This document shows, one piece after another, positions 36,326 to 44,843 of a stretch of 64,000 bases of DNA. The notes under the pieces were generated by a model. It searched no databases, was not told the DNA's origin, and worked only from the letters and a program-made list of their open reading frames with translations. The position numbers and the translations under genes were made by a program. The DNA is from an uncultured Selenomonadales bacterium. Lineage in GTDB: Bacteria > Bacillota > Negativicutes > Acidaminococcales > Acidaminococcaceae. The stretch's first letter is position 1, and the number at the start of each line of letters is the position of its first letter. The stretch covers positions 1-64,000 of the forward strand of contig ONAN01000003.1 in NCBI GenBank assembly GCA_900315805.1, given 5' to 3'.

Positions 36326-38035
36326 ATGACGGAACAAATTAAGGAAAAATGTGGCTTGGAGCCGGGCATTACGCTGTCCAAAAGCGGGAATGTGAATGTC
36401 CTGCCGGGCATGATCCTGCAACGGGACGACCTGGCCATCGTCGTGACCGGATCGCCGGCCTGCGTCCGCGGTATTTACAAGGCCGTACAGGCTCTGCACA
36501 AACGGAATCATCTCTTCATCTGTCCCATCCTGCCGGAAGATTACGGCAGCGATGCCTGGAAAAAGAAACTGGCGGCGTCGGTCAATATGGCATTGCGGTA
36601 CGAAGGACTCGGCGGCATCATCGTGTATGCCTCGTGCCCGGATTTTTTGAACCGCATGAATACGGAAGACATTGCGCCCCTGCTCAACAACCCGGACCAT
36701 GTGCCGGTCCGTGTCCTGTTCCGCGGCGCCCTGGTGTCGCCCAGCCGTCCCCCGAAAAAATATTTGCAGGCGATTCTGGACGAACTACCGGAGACCGGCA
36801 AAAAATATGCCCGGGACTTTGTGCCGATGCCGCCGGTCCAGACCGATTTCGCCGGCGTTTCCGAATTGCTGCAGTGCTGGGATACCTATAATGTGCTGCT
36901 CGATGCGGGCGGCTGCTCGGAATGCTTCACGCTTCCCCGGGAACAGGAAGCTTCCTTCCGCCTCGTCAAGACGCGGTTTGAAACTACCGGTGCCATGGTG
37001 GCGGGGGAAAACGCGGCGGCGGAAGTCATTTTCCGGAATCTGCCGCAGGAACGGACCGTTCCGTGCTGCCTGCTGTCGTCCATTATGCCGGGGCTCCTGA
37101 AAATGAAGGCGTCCGGTGTGGAGGAGATATTGCGGCAGAAAGGGGTGCCGGTCCGCCTGTTTGAGACAGACGGACGCCGCAGCTCCCAGGAAGGCGTTGC
37201 GGCAGCGCTGCTGGTGCTGGCCGGAACAGAACACCGTCCGGCAGAGAAACCGGCCGGTACGGACACGGCAAAGCGGATCGGCGTACTGGGGGCTTTTCCC
37301 TTCGCGTGCGCCAACGCGGACAAGATACAGCATGGGTTGGAACACATCGGTTGGGACGGCTATGAAGCGGTCGTACCGGAGCAGCTTCCCCTCGAAGAGC
37401 TGCCCCGCGCCCTGTCCCGCGTGCGGATGAACTGGGTGGTTTCGGCAGCCGCCATTCCCCTTGCCGCCAAACTGGAACAGGAGCAGGGCATTCCCTATAT
37501 GGCGTCTGTACCGGTCGGCCTCCGTTCGATGCATTTTTGGCGCAACCGCATGAATTTCCTGATGCGCGGCGATCACGAAAAAGACCTGGAAGTCGAAAAA
37601 ATGGCGGTACCGCGTTCGCAGACACGGTTCCTGCTGGCCGGGGATCCGGTCCTCATGGATGGAATCCGGCAGTACTTGCGGGGACAGGCGGGGTGTCCCG
37701 ATGTGACCTGCGCCATTTACGCCCCCGTGGCGTCCCAGAAGGAATGGTACGAAAAGATGCTGCCGGAACTGGATCGGCATCTGCTGCACGGCAAAGATCA
37801 TTCCTTTACCCTGTTCTCCTCGCGTGCGGAATGGAAAACCCTGGTACAGAAGGCAGACTGCATTGTCTGCGACCCCCTGCTGCGGGATTCCGTCGCGGCA
37901 TCGGCAGAAGGGTGCGGAAAGCACTGGATACTGCTGCCCGACGGCTTGTTGTCGCGCGGCCTTGCCGACTGCGGGGAATACCGGATCTTCGGCAAGAAGG
38001 GTGCCGCCTGGCTGGAGGAACAGATAGGACAATGA
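36326..38035 (+). CDS. Nitrogenase component 1-like (NifD/K superfamily) protein
   Basis: A 569-residue protein with the three-domain pattern of nitrogenase MoFe subunits and their relatives (NifEN, BchNB, CfbD). The N-terminal third keeps three cysteines at the P-cluster-ligand positions: Cys 9, Cys 46 in TGSPACVRG (compare HGSQGCVAYF of NifK) and Cys 104 in YASCPDFL before a T-E-D-I segment. A C-x2-C pair (197 and 200) lies in LLDAGGCSEC. The later WVVSAAAIPLAAKLEQEQGIPYMASVPVG segment is typical of the C-terminal domain. There is no second subunit and no NifH-like reductase in the window. AAAGGA precedes the ATG at 36326. The immediate upstream importer suggests it processes or stores an imported metal or tetrapyrrole compound; this is inference. 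Confidence 0.82.
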   Translation: MTEQIKEKCGLEPGITLSKSGNVNVLPGMILQRDDLAIVVTGSPACVRGIYKAVQALHKRNHLFICPILPEDYGSDAWKKKLAASVNMALRYEGLGGIIVYASCPDFLNRMNTEDIAPLLNNPDHVPVRVLFRGALVSPSRPPKKYLQAILDELPETGKKYARDFVPMPPVQTDFAGVSELLQCWDTYNVLLDAGGCSECFTLPREQEASFRLVKTRFETTGAMVAGENAAAEVIFRNLPQERTVPCCLLSSIMPGLLKMKASGVEEILRQKGVPVRLFETDGRRSSQEGVAAALLVLAGTEHRPAEKPAGTDTAKRIGVLGAFPFACANADKIQHGLEHIGWDGYEAVVPEQLPLEELPRALSRVRMNWVVSAAAIPLAAKLEQEQGIPYMASVPVGLRSMHFWRNRMNFLMRGDHEKDLEVEKMAVPRSQTRFLLAGDPVLMDGIRQYLRGQAGCPDVTCAIYAPVASQKEWYEKMLPELDRHLLHGKDHSFTLFSSRAEWKTLVQKADCIVCDPLLRDSVAASAEGCGKHWILLPDGLLSRGLADCGEYRIFGKKGAAWLEEQIGQ

Positions 38036-38102
38036 TCGCAACCCGCGATATATTGTGATAAATCTCTAGGATTCATTATTTAAAATAAGGGAGGAGATTG
38101 TT

Positions 38103-39344
38103 TTGAAAAAATGGCTTTTAACGGCAGTTGCCGCTGCCGGACTGGGTATGATGTCGTCCGCGTACGCCGCCAATCCTTTTTCCGATGTGCCTGCCGGCCA
38201 CTGGGCCTATGACAGCATTGCAAAACTGGCGGCAGCCGGAGTAATCGACGGGTACGGGGATACAACGTTCAAAGGGGACCGCCTCATGACCCGCTATGAA
38301 ATGGCCCAGATTGTCGCCAAGGCGATGGCCAAAGGCGCCAATGTGGATAAGCTGGCGGCGGAATTTGCCGATGAACTGGATGCCCTGGGCGTTCGCGTGG
38401 CGGCACTGGAAAAGAAGGCCGACAACGTGAAGATCGTGGGACAGATCCGTTACAGCTACAAGCAGAACAAACGGGAAGCTCCGAATAAAAAGGACGTGAA
38501 AGACAGCGAAGCGGCACTCCGTACCCGTATCCTGTTCACGGGGAAAGTGAACAACAACTGGGACTACATCGTGCGGCTGCAGAACATCCAGCTGCTGCAC
38601 GGCAACGACGGGGCGGATTATGTCGGTGAAGACGATGTCAAACTGAACCGCGCCTACTTGTTGGGCCGGCTCGGCGGCGCCCACGTGGAAGCCGGGCGCA
38701 CGAACCTGTTCCTGGCCAACGGGAAAATGTACGATGATTCGCTGGACGGCGTTCTGTTCAGTTATGGCGACAAATACAAATTCGGCGGCTATTACGGAAA
38801 ACTGACGGAAAGCTATATCAACAACGAAGCCTCGACGGACAGCGACAAAGGGTGGGGCGCCAACGTGGATGCCACGCTGTGCCGCAACGTCAACCTCATC
38901 GGCGGCTATGACCATTTGTCCCTGACAGACGACTATCCCGCCTTCGGTGATAAAGTCAACGTCGGGCATGCCGGCTTGAAACTGCGTTTCGGGAAAGATG
39001 TGCTTCTGACCAGCGAGTGGATGCACACGAATGCCGATGACAATGAGAACGGCGCATACGCTTCGCTGGACCTGTACGGCGCATCGTATAAAAAACCGGG
39101 CTCCTTCGGGTTCGGCGCCGTGTATTATGATTTACCGGCCGGTGCCGCTTTCAAGCCTTCCAAAACGGCGGACTGGAAAGGACAGGGCCTGTGGAAGGAC
39201 GGCTTCAAAGGTTACAACGTATCCGCTTCCTACACGTTTGCGAAAAATATGATGGCCACCGTATCCTATTGGGATCTGGAGAGCCGCGTCAACAGCTCCC
39301 GGAAGAACAAGACCATGTGGAGTGAAGTGCAGCTGCGCTTCTGA
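38103..39344 (+). CDS. SLH-domain outer-membrane porin
   Basis: A 413-residue outer-membrane protein of the type found in Negativicutes. After a signal peptide (cleavage after about residue 20, A-Y-A) an SLH domain covers about residues 22-75 (NPFSDVPAGHWAYDSIAKLAAAGVIDGYGD... and MTRYEMAQIVAKAMAK), which in these bacteria ties the outer membrane to polyaminated peptidoglycan. A helix at about 76-100 leads into a beta-barrel of alternating amphipathic strands that ends with an aromatic residue, WSEVQLRF. GGGAGGAG precedes the ATG. Its place 67 bases after the NifDK-like gene suggests it opens the outer membrane to the imported ligand, though general porin duty is possible. Confidence 0.9.
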   Translation: MKKWLLTAVAAAGLGMMSSAYAANPFSDVPAGHWAYDSIAKLAAAGVIDGYGDTTFKGDRLMTRYEMAQIVAKAMAKGANVDKLAAEFADELDALGVRVAALEKKADNVKIVGQIRYSYKQNKREAPNKKDVKDSEAALRTRILFTGKVNNNWDYIVRLQNIQLLHGNDGADYVGEDDVKLNRAYLLGRLGGAHVEAGRTNLFLANGKMYDDSLDGVLFSYGDKYKFGGYYGKLTESYINNEASTDSDKGWGANVDATLCRNVNLIGGYDHLSLTDDYPAFGDKVNVGHAGLKLRFGKDVLLTSEWMHTNADDNENGAYASLDLYGASYKKPGSFGFGAVYYDLPAGAAFKPSKTADWKGQGLWKDGFKGYNVSASYTFAKNMMATVSYWDLESRVNSSRKNKTMWSEVQLRF

Positions 39345-39395
39345 TGAATCGGGCAGAAACCGCGGCAGCTGCCTGCCGGGAAAGGGGAGAGCAGG

Positions 39396-40328
39396 GTGAA
39401 TCTGAATCAAATCCATTATTTCCTTGCCATCGTGAATACGAAAAGTTTTTCCGAAGCGGCTTACGAACTGTTTATTTCACAGTCCGCCATTTCCAAACAG
39501 ATCAAATCCCTGGAAAAGGAGCTGGGCGTCACGCTGTTTGTGCGCAACTCTTCCAAACGTACCCTGACGCCGGCCGGGCAGCTGTTTTACAAATATGCGG
39601 AAGAAATGTACCGGCTGCATAAGGAAATGCTGGATTCCATGGAGTCGCTGAAGAATGACATGTCCCTTTCCCTGCGGGTCGGGAATATTCCCGGCATTCC
39701 GATGTATATGAATTTCAATATCGGCATGTATCTGGCGGAATTTCAGTCTGAATACGCAGGGCAGAACGTGAACTGCACGAGCTATGAAACCACGCAGCGG
39801 GAGATTTTGCGGGACCTGTACGGGGGTTATGCCGATTTCGGCCTGGTGCGGCTGGAACGGATTCCCAATCCAGACGACTTCGACCTGCTCCCTGTGTCCC
39901 TGGACCATATCGTGGCGGTCTGCAATAAAGAACACCCGCTGGCCCGGAAACAGCAGGCGGATCTGCAGGAAGTGTCCCGCTATCCGCTGCTGATGCTGGG
40001 CAAGGAATCGGAGCTGAGGGAACTGATTGCCGGCGTCTTCCGTTCGTTGGACCTGCCTATGCAGATACACGGCGAAAGCCTGCGTCCCAAAATCATTCAG
40101 GGTATGGTTTCCAGCGGCGGCGACGTCGCACTCCTGCCGGACCACATTGTGGACCTCCATACGTTTGGCAACATCCGTATGATTCCACTGCGGGAAACCA
40201 TCGAAAGCCGGGTGGTCCTGGCGCGCCTGAAGGAGAAGTCTCCGACCGATATGGGACAGGCGTTCTGGGAATTCTGGAAGAAGAAAATGAAACAGGCCGG
40301 GATGGGCGTGGAACCAGCTGGAGACTGA
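39396..40328 (+). CDS. LysR-family transcriptional regulator
   Basis: A 310-residue regulator with the LysR helix-turn-helix at about residues 1-60 (NLNQIHYFLAIVNTKSFSEAAYELFISQSAISKQIKSLEKELG) and a periplasmic-binding-like effector domain from about 90. The start is GTG at 39396, preceded by AGGGGAG. It lies 51 bases after the porin gene on the same strand and ends at a strong terminator, so it is probably the last gene of the transporter operon and may control it. Confidence 0.93.
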   Translation: MNLNQIHYFLAIVNTKSFSEAAYELFISQSAISKQIKSLEKELGVTLFVRNSSKRTLTPAGQLFYKYAEEMYRLHKEMLDSMESLKNDMSLSLRVGNIPGIPMYMNFNIGMYLAEFQSEYAGQNVNCTSYETTQREILRDLYGGYADFGLVRLERIPNPDDFDLLPVSLDHIVAVCNKEHPLARKQQADLQEVSRYPLLMLGKESELRELIAGVFRSLDLPMQIHGESLRPKIIQGMVSSGGDVALLPDHIVDLHTFGNIRMIPLRETIESRVVLARLKEKSPTDMGQAFWEFWKKKMKQAGMGVEPAGD

Positions 40329-40337
40329 CAAAAAACT

Positions 40338-40378
40338 GGGAAATTCCGGATGAGGCAATCCGGAATTTCCCTATTTTT
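40338..40378 (+). terminator. Terminator after the LysR gene
   Basis: A perfect 14-bp stem (40338-40351 with 40358-40371) with a 6-base loop and TATTTTTG. Confidence 0.92.
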
Positions 40379-40448
40379 GTTTGTGGCAATATGGTACTAT
40401 TAAGGCACAAGGCATCAAATAAATTTGCGTTTGAAGGAGGAATACATC

Positions 40449-40901
40449 ATGTTGGCAATCGGTACCAAGGCACCGGATTTCACGCTGCCGGACCAGAACG
40501 GGAACAGCGTCACCCTGAGCAGTTTCAGAGGCAAAAAGGTCGTGCTCTACTTTTACCCCAAGGATATGACGGCGGGCTGTACGAAGCAGGCCTGCGGGTT
40601 TGCGGAACTGTATCCCCACTTTGTGGAGAAGGATGCCGTGGTCATCGGCGTCAGCAAGGACAGCACGGCGTCGCACAAGAAATTCGAAACCAAGTACAAT
40701 CTGCCCTTCATCCTGGTGTCCGACCCGGAACTGACGGCCATCCAGGCCTACGACGTGTGGAAGGAAAAGAACATGTACGGCCGCAAGACCATGGGCGTCG
40801 TGCGCACCACGTACCTGATTGACGAGGCGGGTGTCATTGTGCAGGCCTTCGGCAAGGTGAAGGCGGCGGACAATCCGCGGCAGATGCTGGAGCTGCTGTG
40901 A
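40449..40901 (+). CDS. bcp: Thioredoxin-dependent peroxiredoxin (Bcp/PrxQ)
   Basis: A 150-residue peroxiredoxin that reduces hydrogen peroxide and organic peroxides. The active site, FYPKDMTAGCTKQACGF near residues 37-53, has the peroxidatic Cys and the resolving Cys five residues later, as in E. coli Bcp. The G-x-V-x-R-T-T-Y-L-I-D motif is present near the C-terminus. A near-perfect AAGGAGGAA site precedes the ATG at 40449. A secreted protein gene follows after 19 bases. Confidence 0.95.
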   Translation: MLAIGTKAPDFTLPDQNGNSVTLSSFRGKKVVLYFYPKDMTAGCTKQACGFAELYPHFVEKDAVVIGVSKDSTASHKKFETKYNLPFILVSDPELTAIQAYDVWKEKNMYGRKTMGVVRTTYLIDEAGVIVQAFGKVKAADNPRQMLELL

Positions 40902-40920
40902 CGGCAGGGAAAGGAACTCC

Positions 40921-42024
40921 ATGGTGAACAAGATATTGGCGGCAGGACTGGCGGCAGCGCTGCTTTTCGCCGGTCCGGGGGAAGCGGCGGAACCGGCTGC
41001 AGCCGCAGGGGGAAACGGGACGGCGGTGGCGGCCGCAGCTGCCCGTAACGACGCGCTGGCCCTGACGCGGGCGCAGAAACGGGAAACCAGGCGTTCCCTG
41101 CGGCAGTGCCTGCGCCTTCTGGGCTGGACGGATGCCGCGTCGGCAGCGTATTTCGGCGGCGGACGGAAAAACTTTTCCGCCGACGGGACGCAGCAGATCG
41201 GACGGCTGTACACGGTGCCCCTCTTCGGGGAGAGCGTGCAGGCCGGTACGCTGTATAATGAAGCAGGAACGGTCGAAACCGTGACCATGCACCTGGCCCG
41301 GCCGCAGGCCGCGCCGTACGGCGCGGTGCTGCGCGAATTGTACGGCGAACCCGATGCCGTGGACACCGTGCCGTCCGAAGGCGGCGCGACCTGGGAGGAA
41401 TGGCACAGTAAAAAAAGCCGCATCCGGCTCTATCAGGAATACGGCCTGGCAGCGCTGGAACTGACGCGGCGGACTCCTGACTCCGCGGCGGCCTGCGATG
41501 CCGCCGGCTGGCTGCCTGGCGGCGTCAAGCGCGTGGCGCCCGAAACGAAGCCCCTGCCGGCCCTGGCACGGGCCATTGCGGCACAGTACGGGATTCCGCG
41601 GGCGGAGTGGCAGCATACGCGGTACCGCTATAACTACGTCGACCTGAACGACGATGGCGTGCAGGAAATCTTCGCTGTCGTGGACGGGCCGTACACGAGC
41701 GGTACGGGCGGCAGTTCGGCCGTCTGGGGACGGCTGCGGAACGGCCGCTTTATCCTGTATCAGACCTTCACGCTCGTGCGGACGCCGGTCCTGGTGACGG
41801 ACCGGGCCGCGAACGGCCTGCCGCACGGCGGACGGGCCCTGGTCATGCGCCGCAGCGGCGGCGGGATGCCGCCGGAACTCGTCCGCTATGTGTGCCGGGA
41901 CGGGGAATATGTGGCGGAACCCGCTGCATCTGTTGCGGACGTGACGGGCATCGCCATCTTATGCGCCCCGTCCGGAGCGGGCGTAGAAGGGGAGGGAGCC
42001 TTCCCTCTCCCGCAAGGTATGTAA
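40921..42024 (+). CDS. Hypothetical exported protein
   Basis: I do not recognise this 367-residue protein. A signal peptide (about residues 1-22, ending in G-E-A-A) and an Ala-rich stretch precede a region with no obvious family. In the C-terminal half, YVDLNDDGVQEIFAVVDG (about residues 239-256) looks like a calcium-binding DxNxDG loop of the kind in FG-GAP or dockerin-type repeats. There is no catalytic motif. It starts 19 bases after bcp, so it may be co-transcribed. Confidence 0.75.
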   Translation: MVNKILAAGLAAALLFAGPGEAAEPAAAAGGNGTAVAAAAARNDALALTRAQKRETRRSLRQCLRLLGWTDAASAAYFGGGRKNFSADGTQQIGRLYTVPLFGESVQAGTLYNEAGTVETVTMHLARPQAAPYGAVLRELYGEPDAVDTVPSEGGATWEEWHSKKSRIRLYQEYGLAALELTRRTPDSAAACDAAGWLPGGVKRVAPETKPLPALARAIAAQYGIPRAEWQHTRYRYNYVDLNDDGVQEIFAVVDGPYTSGTGGSSAVWGRLRNGRFILYQTFTLVRTPVLVTDRAANGLPHGGRALVMRRSGGGMPPELVRYVCRDGEYVAEPAASVADVTGIAILCAPSGAGVEGEGAFPLPQGM

Positions 42025-42069
42025 AAAGTCCGTAAAATCCAAAGGCTTTTGTAAATTGTTTGTTATAAT
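42021..42069 (+). promoter_or_regulatory. Probable promoter of phoP-phoR with Pho-box-like repeats
   Basis: TATAAT at 42064-42069. Upstream, GTAAAA at 42021-42026 and 42032-42037 (TTTTAC on the other strand) repeat with an 11-base period, and GTAAAT occurs at 42051-42056. These resemble the TTACA units upstream of pstS, so PhoP may regulate its own operon. Confidence 0.45.
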
Positions 42070-42183
42070 GTAACTGATGACACAATTGACAACAAGGTGG
42101 AGGCCGGGCTGTCGTCCTGGCCCGGCAACAGAATGCTCCACCGCATTTCAGGATTCATTTACGGATGGGAGGACTCAGACATC

Positions 42184-42867
42184 GTGGCCTTGATTTACTG
42201 TGTGGAAGATGACGAGAACATTCGGGAACTGGTCGGCTATGCCCTGCGGGCGCAGAAGTTCGACGTCGAAACGTTTGCGGACGGGACGGCGTTCTGGTCG
42301 GCCCTGCGCGACAAGGTTCCGGCCCTGGTATTGCTCGACATCATGCTCCCCGGCGAGAGCGGAACGGAAATACTGCAGAAACTGCGCAGCCAGAATGCCT
42401 ACAAGATGCTGCCTGTCATCATGCTGACGGCCCGGAGCGGCGAATACGACATCGTCAAGGGCCTGGATACGGGGGCCGATGACTATATCACGAAGCCGTT
42501 CGGGATCCTGGAGCTGATTTCGCGCATCCGTACGGTGCTGCGGCGCAGCCAGGCCCAGCCCGAGGCGAAGACGGTGCTGTCCTACGGTCCGGTGACGCTG
42601 AACACGGAGACCTACACGGTCACTGTGAAGGGGAAACCCTGCGTACTGACGGCCAAGGAGTTCGAACTGCTGCAGTACCTGCTTTTGAACGCGGGCATCG
42701 TATTGAAACGGGAGCAGATCATGGAGGCGGTCTGGGGTTTCACCTACGCGGGGGAGACGCGGACCATCGACATGCATATCAAGACACTGCGCCAGAAGCT
42801 GGGCGAGGGCGGCCAGATCATCCGCACCGTCCGCGGCGTGGGATACCAGATCGGGGGACATCAATAA
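42184..42867 (+). CDS. phoP: Phosphate response regulator PhoP/PhoB
   Basis: A 227-residue OmpR-family response regulator. The receiver domain (about 1-120) has the acidic pocket EDD near residue 8, the phospho-accepting Asp 52 in LLDIMLPG, and the Lys in YITKPF near 103. The winged-helix output domain (about 130-225) ends with TVRGVGYQIG. I chose the GTG at 42184 because it gives the conserved start ALIYCVEDDENIRELV and follows GGGAGG; an in-frame ATG at 42097 would add an unrelated leader. It is followed by phoR, 18 bases away, and then the pst genes, which makes a phosphate role near certain. Confidence 0.93.
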   Translation: MALIYCVEDDENIRELVGYALRAQKFDVETFADGTAFWSALRDKVPALVLLDIMLPGESGTEILQKLRSQNAYKMLPVIMLTARSGEYDIVKGLDTGADDYITKPFGILELISRIRTVLRRSQAQPEAKTVLSYGPVTLNTETYTVTVKGKPCVLTAKEFELLQYLLLNAGIVLKREQIMEAVWGFTYAGETRTIDMHIKTLRQKLGEGGQIIRTVRGVGYQIGGHQ

Positions 42868-42885
42868 GCGGAAGGACGTGGGCCG

Positions 42886-44649
42886 ATGAAACGCAAGGTT
42901 TTCCTTTCCCTGCTGGCCATGGGACTGACCTGCATGGTCCTGCTGACGCTCATCTTCGGCTGGATGTTCCAGAGCTATACGCGGCGCCAGGCGGAAGAGG
43001 AACTGAACCTGACCCTGGCGACGGTGGCTACGGGCATTTCCCAGTCCCGGGACCCGCTGGTCTTCCTGAACAAGGCAGACCCGCAGGAAAACGATATCCG
43101 CGTCACGTGGATTTCCGCGTCGGGCCGGGTGCTGTACGATTCCATGGCGGACTCCGGCCGCATGGAGAGCCACGAGAACCGGCCGGAATTCCGGGATGCC
43201 CTGGAAACGGGTGAAGGGAAGGCGGAACGCGACTCGGGCACGCTGTCTGAATCCATGCTGTACAAGGCACGCCGCCTGCCGGGCGGCACGGTGCTGCGCG
43301 CGGCGGTCCGGGAACGGACCATTTACGGCCATTTGCAGGCCATTTTCCCCTACATCATACTGATTCTGCTGGTGGCAGGGTTCGTCTGCTACCATGCCTC
43401 GCGCAAACTGTCCCGCGACCTGCTGCATCCGCTGCACCAGGTGGTGCGTCTGGTCGAGCATATAGGCCAGAACGGCGCCACGGAGCAGCAGAAACTCGAA
43501 GAGGCGGAAATCATGGAGACGGACGAGGAGCTCCGGCCCCTGGTCCAGAAGATTGCGGACCTGACGCGGACCCTGTCCGGCACGCTGCATGATCTGGAAC
43601 ACCAGCGCAACATGATCCGCCTGATTATTGAAAATATGCAGGAAGGCGTCATCCTGACCGACGAGACGCGGCATATCATGGCGGCCAACCGCAGTGCCGT
43701 GCGCCTGCTGAAGGCCGACCTGGAAGACCGCGTGCGCGGTGTGCAGCTGCCGCCCCGCCTGCCGGAACTGGACTGGCACCTGGACCGGAACAAGACGGAA
43801 GTGCAGCGCCTGCAGCGCGGCAACCGCATATACCAGGTGACGACCCAGCCGATTTACACGGAAGGACGTTATTACGGCCTCCTGGTCGTGTTCGACGACA
43901 TGACGGAAATCGAGGAGCGCGAACAGCTGCGCCGCGAGTTCACGTCGAACGTGTCCCATGAGTTGAAGACGCCGCTGACCTCCATCACGGGATTTTCCGA
44001 AGTCCTCAAGGAGCACCTCTTCCAGAACGAGGACGACGCCGCGCATTTCGGCGGCCTCATCTATAAGGAAGCGAAACGGCTGCTGGCCCTGATTGACGAT
44101 ATCCTCCATCTGGGCCGTATCGAGGCCCGGGAGAACGCGGAAAAGAAGTGGGAGTCCGTGAATCTGACGGAACTGATTCAGGACGTGGTCGCGTTCCTGG
44201 AGCCGGTGCTGAAGGATAAAAAGGTGGCCGCCCGCTGCACCCTGGAAGACGTCGTGCTGGATGCGGATCCCGGCCTGATGCGGGAAATGCTCATCAACCT
44301 GGTCGACAACGCCGTCAAGTACAACCTGCCCGGCGGCCATGTCTACGTCGACCTTGCCAGACGGGAGGACGACGCCGTGCTCACCGTGCGGGACACGGGC
44401 ATCGGCATTCCCGAGGAAGACCAGGAACGGGTCTTCGAACGGTTCTACCGCGTCGACACGAGCCGTACGCGCAGCGGGAAAATCAGTGGTACGGGCCTGG
44501 GCCTGGCCATCGTCAAGCACATCGTCGACCTGCATAAGGGGACGATCAGCCTGCACAGCGTGGAAGGCCGCGGTACGGAATTCACGGTCACGCTGCCTTT
44601 GAAACAGTGGGACAAGAATACAGCGGAAGAAACATCGGAAAAGCCCTGA
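42886..44649 (+). CDS. phoR: Phosphate sensor histidine kinase PhoR
   Basis: A 587-residue membrane kinase. A first membrane segment (about 8-27), an extracytoplasmic sensor region of about 120 residues, a second membrane segment (about 150-168), a HAMP-like linker and a PAS domain (about 245-345) are followed by the catalytic core. The phosphorylated His is in SNVSHELKTPLTSITGF near residue 363, with the N box DNAVKYN, the G1 box DTGIGIP, the F box and the G2 box GTGLGLA all present. It pairs with phoP. Confidence 0.95.
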   Translation: MKRKVFLSLLAMGLTCMVLLTLIFGWMFQSYTRRQAEEELNLTLATVATGISQSRDPLVFLNKADPQENDIRVTWISASGRVLYDSMADSGRMESHENRPEFRDALETGEGKAERDSGTLSESMLYKARRLPGGTVLRAAVRERTIYGHLQAIFPYIILILLVAGFVCYHASRKLSRDLLHPLHQVVRLVEHIGQNGATEQQKLEEAEIMETDEELRPLVQKIADLTRTLSGTLHDLEHQRNMIRLIIENMQEGVILTDETRHIMAANRSAVRLLKADLEDRVRGVQLPPRLPELDWHLDRNKTEVQRLQRGNRIYQVTTQPIYTEGRYYGLLVVFDDMTEIEEREQLRREFTSNVSHELKTPLTSITGFSEVLKEHLFQNEDDAAHFGGLIYKEAKRLLALIDDILHLGRIEARENAEKKWESVNLTELIQDVVAFLEPVLKDKKVAARCTLEDVVLDADPGLMREMLINLVDNAVKYNLPGGHVYVDLARREDDAVLTVRDTGIGIPEEDQERVFERFYRVDTSRTRSGKISGTGLGLAIVKHIVDLHKGTISLHSVEGRGTEFTVTLPLKQWDKNTAEETSEKP

Positions 44650-44684
44650 AGCCGCATTGCAAGGGAATTTGAAAAGCATGCAGA

Positions 44685-44719
44685 ACAGCCTGCGACACTA
44701 TGTGTCACGGGCTGTTTTT
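44685..44719 (+). terminator. Terminator after phoR
   Basis: ACAGCC (44685-44690) pairs with GGCTGT (44710-44715), with inner GACAC...GTGTC and one mismatch, followed by TTTTT. Confidence 0.75.
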
Positions 44720-44723
44720 GATT

Positions 44724-44778
44724 TTACAATCTTTTACATTTCCTATACGGAACGCTTACAAAGCTCTGATAGGATAAT
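44724..44778 (+). promoter_or_regulatory. Pho box and promoter of pstS
   Basis: Four TTACA-like units at 44724, 44734, 44745 (imperfect, ATACG) and 44756 occur with a 10-11-base period, as expected for tandem PhoP/PhoB binding, in front of GATAAT (44773-44778). No standard -35 box is present, which fits activation by PhoP. Confidence 0.7.
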
Positions 44779-44843
44779 CGTGTCAATGATACTGCATGTA
44801 TCAAATTCTGGATTGGAAAGTTGAGCAAGGAGGAAGATTCGCA

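Noticed and set aside
36326-38035. A true nitrogenase subunit
   Set aside because: There is no NifH, no second structural subunit and no cofactor assembly genes, and the sequence is only distantly similar to NifD or NifK.
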